Shown here piece after piece: positions 58,301 to 64,000 of a stretch of DNA of 64,000 bases. How positions within the stretch are numbered: the first letter of the stretch is position 1; each line of letters opens with the position of its first letter. Location: the IMG/VR virus record IMGVR_UViG_3300049893_000899, positions 1-64,000 of that record; one strand, 5' to 3'. Position numbers and translations under genes: made by a program. The DNA is from a virus. The notes beneath the pieces were generated by a model. The model did no database searches. It was not told the origin of the DNA and saw nothing but the letters and a program-made list of their open reading frames with translations.

Positions 58301-61300
58301 AGTTTTTGCGTTTCCTTGATCTTGGCTAACATTGAACTTTGAAGCTATCATTGAAAGTATTGGATTCTGATATCCATAACCAATCTCAACCGCAGCCATA
58401 TTCTGCTGGTTAGCAGTTGCTCCAATACCATCTTGTCCACCCATATTGTCACTTTTACTTCTAAGCTGAGTGATTGGGTTCATTATATCCAAGAACGACT
58501 TATTATTAATAGCATCTAAATCTCTTCCTTGAAGTTCTAATATGTCTTTAGTGTAATCATCTTTTAACTCTGAAGCATCAACAGGCGCCATCTTATCTAA
58601 GTAAGCTTCAGTATTAGAGGAGTTAAGCATATTATACCAATGATTGAAAAGTTCATCGTGCATCTGAGATATAACTCCAGCAGAACTTCCATCAGATTGG
58701 TTTGAGTTTCTTATTACGAATTTACCTTGTTTGTTCTTATAAACCTTTATAGATTTAAATATTAAGAACATCTTATCAATATCATAGTCAGAACCAGTCT
58801 TACCCGTTATTGATGGATATAATATTATACTATCTCCAAGATGCGGAGGAAGTATACCTACAATATCAAGGCTATCTATTGAAGATAGTTTTTGTGTAGG
58901 AATACGGTAACCTATAGCCTTATTGAAAACATCTTTATTGTTCTTCATTAAATCAGTTATCTCTTCATAAGACATCTTCTCTAATCCAGGGATGTTCTTG
59001 AAGAAACTCAAAGGAACTAAACACTCTCCAGCTTTTCCAGGAAGAGGGTGCATTAGCTTCGCGGAAGTTCTTCCATCTAAGAACATAATAGAAGACTTTT
59101 CTTCTTCACTCATAGAGTTAAGTCCAACAGGAGAAACCTGAACAGCAGAACCTCCAGGCATAGAAGGGTTAACAACCCCTTTCTGGAAAGAAGATATTAC
59201 AGATGAAATTATTTGATAACTAGAAGGCCCAACTTCATCTAAGTTGAAAGGAGTTATTTCGCTACTAGTTTTTTCTTTAATAAAATCAACAAGCTCTTTG
59301 TTGTTCTTTATTGCGTCTACCTTTAATAGTTTTCTTTTAATCCCTTCATTGAACTTCTTAACGTCTTTTATATTCCCACTATCAAAGTCCAACCCTAAGT
59401 TGTTCATAAACTCATAAGTAAGTCTTTCTGTTATTGCAGCTTCAATAGCATCAGTCTCTTCAAGGTATTTCTCTCCAGTATATTCAACTCCATTCTTGGT
59501 GTAGTAAACAAGTCCAGACTTAACGTTCTTCATAAGCTTTTTGAACTGAATCCCAATAGAACGTAAAGATTTCCCCTCAGTAATCTTGTTTGGAGTAACT
59601 TGTTGCATACCGTGGTATCTATTCTCAAGTTCAATAGCAAACAAATCTTTACCATTAATAGCCTCACTAAAGTCAATAGCTCCTTGTGATCCCATCTTAA
59701 CAGCAGAATCAAATAAAACTTCATCAATACCATTCTTTTCCATATTCTCCAATAAAGAAGCTAATTCAGTTCCTTTATGGATAGCTGGGATTATTGGAAT
59801 CATTGAATACTTAAGCATTGTAGGAACGGCAAGTAAGTGATTTAAAGATGCTGTTCCATCTTCATTAATGTTTGTTGTTCTTGAAGATATAGAATAATGG
59901 AAAGGCTTTTGAGGCCCAAACAAGTTTAATGCTTGTTGTTTTTCGTAGAAAGTAGGGACATGATTCTTGTCTTTAAGTTTCTCAACTAAAGTATTGTTAG
60001 ATTCATCCCAATCTCCTTGACTTCTTCTGAAGTCAACATATCTATCTAATGTAACAAATCCTTGCGCATCTGCTTCATTGTTTTTTAAATAAGGATTATA
60101 TAACGCCTTGGCTTCAGCTTCAGACATTAACTTAGACTCAACGGCTGTTTTAACCAAGAAGCTATACAGCCCACCAGAATCTCTTTCTATGTCATTCAAC
60201 ACTGCAATTTTAAATGTAGGCTTGTTGAATATATAAGATTCTTTTGAAGGAGAAACTAAAGCTTTATATCTTTTAACAATCTCTACAGCAGACTTAAAGA
60301 ATCCTGGATGTATAGCGTTAGCATTAAACTGTCTCATATTTAAAGCTGTGTCGATAAGAGTTACAGCTTCAAAGGCCACCATCCCACTCATATTTCTACT
60401 AGCTAAAGATCCGAAGTCAAACATCTCTTCTCGCATCTCTTTAACAGCAGAATCAATTATGTCATTCACAACCTTATCTAATATAGCAGAATTACTCTTG
60501 TTGAATACATGCTTACCGTCTTTTGAGTCAAAGATAGCATTAACCTCTTCTTGAGAACTAAAGTCTAAATCAAGTATTGAAGAATTTTTATATTTTTTGT
60601 CGTAATGTTTAATTCCAATAAACTTAGTAAAAGGCATGTTTTTAGCAGCCTCATAAGCTTTGTATGCCTCTATTTCTGCCTCAAGGAACTTAATGATCTC
60701 CGTCTTAATAAATTCAGAGGCAAAAGCTCTTATGTTGCTTCCTGGATTCTTTCTTCTATAATCAACATACTCTGTTAAAGACACAGAATAGAATCTTTCA
60801 ATGCCAGCATCAGCAGGTTGTAACATCCTCAAAGGATATATAATACTTCCTGTTGGATTTCCATTAACGTCAAACTTACCGTTAAACACAGGGCTTCTTA
60901 AAGCATTAATTTGTTCTTTGTAGTAAATTGAAACATCTTCAGTTATCGTGTTTTCTGAAGTATGCTTATTTTTTTCTTCACCTCTAGTCTTGATTATCTG
61001 AGAAAAGGAAAGTACTTTTTGAAAGAAACTCATTCCTCCTTTATAAGCAGAAGAAAATGCGTCTTCACTTATTCTTCCATATAGATTCAATATGTTTCCA
61101 CCAGGCTTTCTTTTGTTTGCCCCATTCTTAACATCAGAAATAAATCTGTTTGATGAAGCTTCTTTGTTTATTGAGTAAACATTTTTACCTTCAGCTCCAA
61201 TAGTATTTTCTTCATGTAAGCTACCAGAGATAATATCTTGTATTTGAGATATCTTCAACATAGCATCAATAGGAGATATTACATAGAAAGTATTCTTTAA

Positions 61301-63487
61301 TACAGTCTCAGTTCTTGTAGCTACAGCGTTATAAAGTAAATCTTTTCCGTGATGTTGTGAACCGGCTTTATTGTAACAATTGTTTACATAAGCTGTAATT
61401 AAAGTAAACAATCTAACTGTTTCATCTGGAGTTTTCCCATATTCTTCAAAGAAGAAAGCTATTGCCTCTTTAGATAAGGAATCTTTCTTTCCTTGAGACA
61501 ATAATTCATATATAGTATTTACAAGAGAGTTTTGAGCAAGCTTTAACCCAGCTCCATCAACAAGAGATCTAGCATACACACTGTTTAAATAAGCTAACTC
61601 AGAAGGAACTACAAACGTGTCCTTCTCTTCTATAGAGTCGGTATGAGTCCCTTCTCCGTATCTCAACAACCTCTCTAATATACCTTTAGCTTTAGGGTCA
61701 AGATTTATTGTCCTAATTAAACTCTGTCTAAACTTTTCCTTAGTAGCATCAGGTCTTGGATTCATTAATCCAGAATAAACTATATCTCTAAACAGCTTTT
61801 TTCTTAATCCAGTAAAAGCCATTGCAAGCTCATTGATTTTCTCTTCAATAGAAGATAAAGACGTTTCAGAGAATATTCTACTTTGTACTATTGTTTGAGA
61901 TTGACCACTTCCAACCTTAACATCTTCAGTAGAAGCATCATACATATTAGACTTCACGTTAGCAAAAGCATTAAAGAAAGAAGCCTTAAACATTTCAAGA
62001 TACTCTTTCTCAGCTTTAGTTGAACCTTCTTTTTCAAGAAGGCCAACTATCTGGTTTAGTTCCGGCTTGATCTTCGCGTATCTCTTCAATGTAGCAACCA
62101 TATCAGCGTATCTAGTAACTATTGTATACTCGACCTCGCCATCAACCTCTCTTGAAGACACCTTATTAGATGTTGATTCAAGAATACTATTTAATGTCTT
62201 CCACATCACTTTAAATGAATGTGTTTTAGGAAGACCTGTTCTTTTATCTATAACTATATTACCTTCAATGTCTCTTTCAAAGATACTTGATAAGAAAGAC
62301 TTAACGCTTGCATCAACACTATTAATCTGGCTAACAGTATTTGAAGCTTCAAGGTTATGAACCTTATTATCATAGCTTTCTTCATCATCTCCCTCTTCTT
62401 CTGTGCTAACCTCGTCCTCTTTAGGGTCGTTGTTTTTGTCTTCAAATACTTCAACCCCAACAGAAGAAGTGTTAGATGTGATATCTGGCTCTTTCTCCTC
62501 TTCTCTAAAGACAACACCTTTTTCTTTAAGGTTGGCTTTAAGTAATGTTTTAAACTTATCTTCTTGCTGAAGTAGAGCTATTAAATTATCTTTATATTGG
62601 TCAGTATAGTTTTCTTTCACATAAGAAACCATCTTGTCAAAAAGAGAATTTCCTTCTTCATGCCCAGAGAATAAATCAAGGAAGTCTTCCTCTAATCCTT
62701 TCTTGTTACTTTTAGCTACTTCACTATTCAACCCAAATTCATCAATTAATATTGTTGAAGCAGAATCAACATAAGCACTCATTAAAGAGTCGGAAATAGG
62801 TCTTCTTATATAAGAAACGCCATTCTCGTTTGCTATTGTAAAGCTGTTTTTAATTGTTTCTTCAAACTTAATTAAATCCTTCTTATCCTTAAAGTTATCT
62901 TTAAACGATTTGAAAGCATTATAAAAAGTATCATTACCAAGTCCAGACTCTCCTGTCTTTGTCCACTGAATAAAGTCATTGTATATTCCTATTGCAGCAT
63001 TTAACTCAGAATAGAATAGATTTCCTTTTGACAGCTTATCAAAGCTATCAATAAAACCATTTCTATCGTAGCCTAAAAACACCTCAGCAAAGTATAAGAT
63101 GTTGTTGTGATCAGAAACAATATCAAATTCAGTATTCTTTGATATAGCGTCAATTAGATTGTTGAAGTTTCCTTCATTAGTAATGTATAGATTTATTATC
63201 GGATCTACAACAGACAAATCTAAATTAGGAAACTCTTCTTTTATTTTTGAAGAAACAATAGAGTTACCGCTTTTTTTAAGCTCTTCAATACTTTTGAATA
63301 CGTTTACATCTTTCTCGTTTACTGTATTGAAAAAGAAATTGTTTACTATATCTTCAGCAAATGGAGCTAATGAATGTTTTTCTCCTTTAGCTTCAGCATC
63401 ATGGAAAGATGTTGTAGCTATTGTTTCTCCTTTAGCTCTTGCTATAACGCTAAAAGTTCTCGACGTATTTATTGGGCAACTAGACAT
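52301..63487 (-). CDS. Giant virion protein with RNA polymerase and zincin motifs
   Basis: 3,728 residues. Around 1,567–1,571 the sequence GSDYDIDKMF carries the DxDxD metal site of the two-barrel RNA polymerases of crAss-like phages, with the preceding YRIPTQ and ILPPHLGDSIILYPS segments in the expected order. At 2,275–2,279 HELSH with a nearby Glu-rich helix is a zincin metallopeptidase motif. Long coiled coils fill 2,300–3,300, and one hydrophobic helix lies near 3,600–3,625. Known relatives (for example the phi14:2 enzyme) are injected polymerases that transcribe early genes. The peptidase may process the protein itself or cell wall; this is inference. Confidence 0.8.
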   Translation of the reverse strand: MSSCPINTSRTFSVIARAKGETIATTSFHDAEAKGEKHSLAPFAEDIVNNFFFNTVNEKDVNVFKSIEELKKSGNSIVSSKIKEEFPNLDLSVVDPIINLYITNEGNFNNLIDAISKNTEFDIVSDHNNILYFAEVFLGYDRNGFIDSFDKLSKGNLFYSELNAAIGIYNDFIQWTKTGESGLGNDTFYNAFKSFKDNFKDKKDLIKFEETIKNSFTIANENGVSYIRRPISDSLMSAYVDSASTILIDEFGLNSEVAKSNKKGLEEDFLDLFSGHEEGNSLFDKMVSYVKENYTDQYKDNLIALLQQEDKFKTLLKANLKEKGVVFREEEKEPDITSNTSSVGVEVFEDKNNDPKEDEVSTEEEGDDEESYDNKVHNLEASNTVSQINSVDASVKSFLSSIFERDIEGNIVIDKRTGLPKTHSFKVMWKTLNSILESTSNKVSSREVDGEVEYTIVTRYADMVATLKRYAKIKPELNQIVGLLEKEGSTKAEKEYLEMFKASFFNAFANVKSNMYDASTEDVKVGSGQSQTIVQSRIFSETSLSSIEEKINELAMAFTGLRKKLFRDIVYSGLMNPRPDATKEKFRQSLIRTINLDPKAKGILERLLRYGEGTHTDSIEEKDTFVVPSELAYLNSVYARSLVDGAGLKLAQNSLVNTIYELLSQGKKDSLSKEAIAFFFEEYGKTPDETVRLFTLITAYVNNCYNKAGSQHHGKDLLYNAVATRTETVLKNTFYVISPIDAMLKISQIQDIISGSLHEENTIGAEGKNVYSINKEASSNRFISDVKNGANKRKPGGNILNLYGRISEDAFSSAYKGGMSFFQKVLSFSQIIKTRGEEKNKHTSENTITEDVSIYYKEQINALRSPVFNGKFDVNGNPTGSIIYPLRMLQPADAGIERFYSVSLTEYVDYRRKNPGSNIRAFASEFIKTEIIKFLEAEIEAYKAYEAAKNMPFTKFIGIKHYDKKYKNSSILDLDFSSQEEVNAIFDSKDGKHVFNKSNSAILDKVVNDIIDSAVKEMREEMFDFGSLASRNMSGMVAFEAVTLIDTALNMRQFNANAIHPGFFKSAVEIVKRYKALVSPSKESYIFNKPTFKIAVLNDIERDSGGLYSFLVKTAVESKLMSEAEAKALYNPYLKNNEADAQGFVTLDRYVDFRRSQGDWDESNNTLVEKLKDKNHVPTFYEKQQALNLFGPQKPFHYSISSRTTNINEDGTASLNHLLAVPTMLKYSMIPIIPAIHKGTELASLLENMEKNGIDEVLFDSAVKMGSQGAIDFSEAINGKDLFAIELENRYHGMQQVTPNKITEGKSLRSIGIQFKKLMKNVKSGLVYYTKNGVEYTGEKYLEETDAIEAAITERLTYEFMNNLGLDFDSGNIKDVKKFNEGIKRKLLKVDAIKNNKELVDFIKEKTSSEITPFNLDEVGPSSYQIISSVISSFQKGVVNPSMPGGSAVQVSPVGLNSMSEEEKSSIMFLDGRTSAKLMHPLPGKAGECLVPLSFFKNIPGLEKMSYEEITDLMKNNKDVFNKAIGYRIPTQKLSSIDSLDIVGILPPHLGDSIILYPSITGKTGSDYDIDKMFLIFKSIKVYKNKQGKFVIRNSNQSDGSSAGVISQMHDELFNHWYNMLNSSNTEAYLDKMAPVDASELKDDYTKDILELQGRDLDAINNKSFLDIMNPITQLRSKSDNMGGQDGIGATANQQNMAAVEIGYGYQNPILSMIASKFNVSQDQGNAKTEVLSYARERVKNTAVSIVDAISSFLNGFVDMAKDPFLSYVNINKTTSGMLFAMIRAGVHPMRAMLYLNHPVIFAYSKYGENGMIQYLTSKGIDFSGNDLAAFSKAAEYNFKMKKFKYVKVDVSADSLAKDIKDFNSGSMTTINMSYIISMLKMYHELNSLSSELSTQATELKFDKLSQRSSFELRNRLYKNNANMSKNYLSNNTYLGSLRNSFAKLSVLLNSISIVSNETVTTYISTILNDTSKENIANRKKFYSAIKSIGGLINVEKEMASYVYNKFFASKVFSDSNKNNRMIEDFVAVIEGNVNTDNKVIQVIKKNYEKNREKERTRRQVQNVYRLIAISKTGGEASKEARAAILASNNLEDLTPADKFKLALKFNRGEIHSDLSNEISESFDDAPMPIKIGVLLNYFMTGRTPVSGSSNVIPVTIKFLNRIGYSTALDLAGKMIEESPIFFADQFIDNIILKNQSGSVQDEYQDYYNKMSEFDKIDDEKRTARKIGLLEAKLGANQVIIDPNMKAWGSVTYVDGLPVVKLRSREYLSRDTVIHELSHVFIDISGGAYTSEAMAAYDQAMQTDIADRVSDRYPELKEGSELHRKEVLAVALGLKGTEIFENAEESIFGKIRNWVNKVYNIIKKKLGLDYDAIALMANEVLNSSIYNNMPTINIDEVMENRFNFKSDGPMREAKERYEGSDNAGNFEYNYKKEALDIATNTLIASIRDDENVDLEGFMDGLNKMLSEAVSAASKSGIDTSSGSQNINKMVETIDQIRSEIGKASDFYVLRQLVEMAMDVYNDSIVITDLISSITRDPLRQILDDVDIDGTNPGKMTLEQFYAQHANQQERWDELTQIKKAISILGVFNLISKQISPKLEFASKGSTEDVEIANLSVHVGDIFASLKRFKNIQASLDGGIPDTALQSKIDSELATIKEEYRKIVGIVKRLSGDNSTTKNIEDTLTLPDNPSYAELSDLINKTIGLDAGVIDFEGTKTNVETSEENMTSLENIINRLLAKRYHKQTLNDLSEALRSIERKISEANSSLEKSSKKVLAFTLAFEDRGHINVRMMQARDLFRKIKGGIGSFKDKAVRDNLINIGVQAFQKNKEKWLYERYNTIYKRLSEDERDISSLVLAFCDKKMINDSIITPFVAYLEKAKDNVRIKYQEEFRGKDNLASMYRDYVNKNGWNKTLGVNYEEVNEKFFYVQRVNDEDRLCLVSEYDWMRLEAERQRYIAIGMENYKKALEEYDLKAKQINDRFESGEYDKAQYREYMDLNEQQKKTIKSTYYVGKQIDIFKKENYEKDAKKTDGKGRLIPLPKYKSAKWAALTTEEKKIADGFEILLHKSNGYLEKGDMLINNELPFVGKTSHELYAEGKLKEGFKEGINESIKNQQSKDLDYVNDAEERASNEEAIVRRSTFNGEPIQRPPVKFRDKGIKIEDRSKDILSILMMNYHSAINFEEMSKAAFMGETLKALLREQNINIKEGGKKVITKYFNKAFNTKGNSQRLKAAESVFDEYVLGKRREDMQFGKGYSISKILGTITSISAKAKLNGNIEGGLVNATAGTVSSMIAFKANNLLDSNLIGEASTEYFKNIVDSMKNYSADDAMRTDKLTAITVFFNSRLNFNEAFVQDIMNDKTVRAFFGAAGHMPFAVGEHMISTVLTIAKLKGIRCIAENGEYLKADGTTTPEISEAVSLYDSIIFDEKSRRISISPKVFATTSNFTSRIMRNDKGEIDERSYNNMVSEIGLNISDLISNTQGYYGNRGLSEMDKKVAGPALMSLRKFLPRKMMMTFAGWQYALKDFDTLYNPETGEYDEDLINGNAFGDEAIMGMVTAEIIQIMEGYRKTEGSTAEKVLGGVKAAVGKNDDKVSEIIAYNASRLRWTGIFAGSFYGLYLLSSLVAPGGDDEEGGFIENIRFLSPYIALRVFNELTYFANPGELLRSFNNVSQSFGFISDLAKLAGDLFTGDIDKLPKDLGRIVSHDNYVRLFMDGHLKNKINGLENGNY

Positions 63488-63489
63488 TA

Positions 63490-64000
63490 TTAACAGTTCT
63501 TGTTTTTATGTTCATCTATTTTCTTTACAAATATATCAATATTTTCATTTGTAAAAACATCTACTTCATTATATTCTTCAATTAGTTTATTGTCGATATC
63601 GTCAACAGGCTTGATGTTATTAATATAATTGTTAATTTCATGAGCGTTCATAGCTAAATCTAAATCAACTCCATATATTTCAGAAACCTCCCCAGCAATG
63701 CTATAAATAGAGTTATTACTCTTTATGTTTTCAACTTTAACCAAGTTAGATCTATTATAAGAAGAAGAAACAGAGAATACTGATTTATTGTTATCTCTTC
63801 TCTTGTGAGCTATCACGTGTGTAAATCCAGTTATATTTATAGGCTTAAAAGATTGATTTCCAAGATTCAAAGTAAGAGCTTGTACCATTAATTGCTTTCT
63901 GTATTTATCAACCTCTCCAGCTATTTTTGTTGAAGTCTTGTAATCAACAATAGTTCCTTCTCCAGTATTCATGTCAATAGCAATTAAGTCTATTGTTCCT
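63490..64000 (-). CDS. PD-(D/E)XK nuclease (5' end outside window)
   Basis: The frame is open from the right edge at 63,999 inward; an ATG at 63,972 is internal. The visible N-terminus reads GTIDLIAID, then GEGTIVDYKTS, matching motifs II (Asp) and III (D-x-K) of RecB/Cas4-type nucleases. The rest has QLMVQALTLNLG, a typical helix after the active site. Crassvirales often carry such a nuclease. Likely role: DNA end processing. It lies 2 bases upstream of the giant gene. Confidence 0.75.
   Translation of the reverse strand, partial: GTIDLIAIDMNTGEGTIVDYKTSTKIAGEVDKYRKQLMVQALTLNLGNQSFKPINITGFTHVIAHKRRDNNKSVFSVSSSYNRSNLVKVENIKSNNSIYSIAGEVSEIYGVDLDLAMNAHEINNYINNIKPVDDIDNKLIEEYNEVDVFTNENIDIFVKKIDEHKNKNC

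Noticed and set aside
59530-62517. Short frames overlapping the giant gene
   Set aside because: All are shadows of the 3,728-residue frame with skewed composition.
38380-63487. Stop-codon reassignment as in some crAss-like phages
   Set aside because: Late genes, including the 3,728-residue one, are open with the standard code, and TAA, TGA and TAG are all used as stops.
1-64000. Diversity-generating retroelement
   Set aside because: No reverse transcriptase and no template/variable repeat pair seen; variation in the Q-V proteins has another explanation.

Overview
The window is a 64-kb piece of a tailed phage genome of the crAss-like group (order Crassvirales), probably infecting a Bacteroidota host. 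The call rests on a portal–terminase block that also carries IHF-like and GroES-like proteins, a 3,728-residue virion protein with a DxDxD RNA-polymerase motif and a zincin motif, a RepL-like protein beside a divergent control region, and AT-rich DNA in which most genes lack a strong Shine-Dalgarno. The standard code is used: TAA, TGA and TAG all end genes, and the giant late gene is open without recoding.

Layout. (1) 1–7,261, minus strand: portal (cut by the left edge), large terminase, IHF-like protein, several small conserved proteins, a GroES-like protein, and a RepL-like winged-helix protein under two palindromic operators. (2) 7,262–12,512, plus strand: a non-coding divergent region, small membrane proteins, an SSB-like protein, structured RNAs, a hairpin-rich tract and an array of 50–90-residue proteins. 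(3) 12,521–19,587: a DUF6745-like gene split by a group I intron that carries an HNH homing endonuclease, two tRNA-like RNAs, two tetrapeptide-repeat proteins and a DnaA domain IV-like protein. (4) 19,587–33,133: replication and recombination (SF2 helicase, DnaB-like helicase, Sak4-like ATPase, SSB, Toprim primase, RusA-like resolvase, 5'-3' exonuclease, MazG-like and UDG-like proteins). Embedded here is a ubiquitin-like cassette: beta-grasp protein, E2-like protein, JAMM protease and E1-like enzyme. (5) 33,134–38,341: a cargo region of small orphan genes separated by a repeated leader motif, with one attC-like palindrome. (6) 38,380–64,000, minus strand, converging on region 5 at a shared terminator: tail-fibre and collar proteins with a GT25 glycosyltransferase, a lysis group (holin, spanin-like pair, GAF-domain membrane protein, YkuD-like enzyme), a patatin-like lipase, more fibre genes, the giant virion polymerase, and a PD-(D/E)XK nuclease cut by the right edge.

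The genes fit a familiar plan: early plus-strand genes for takeover and replication, and late minus-strand genes for packaging, virion and lysis. The injected polymerase inside the giant protein would be expected to start early transcription. The least expected parts are the ubiquitin-like cassette in the replication operon, the tRNA-like RNA whose anticodon loop is a GNRA tetraloop, the exactly definable group I intron, and the attC-like cargo block.
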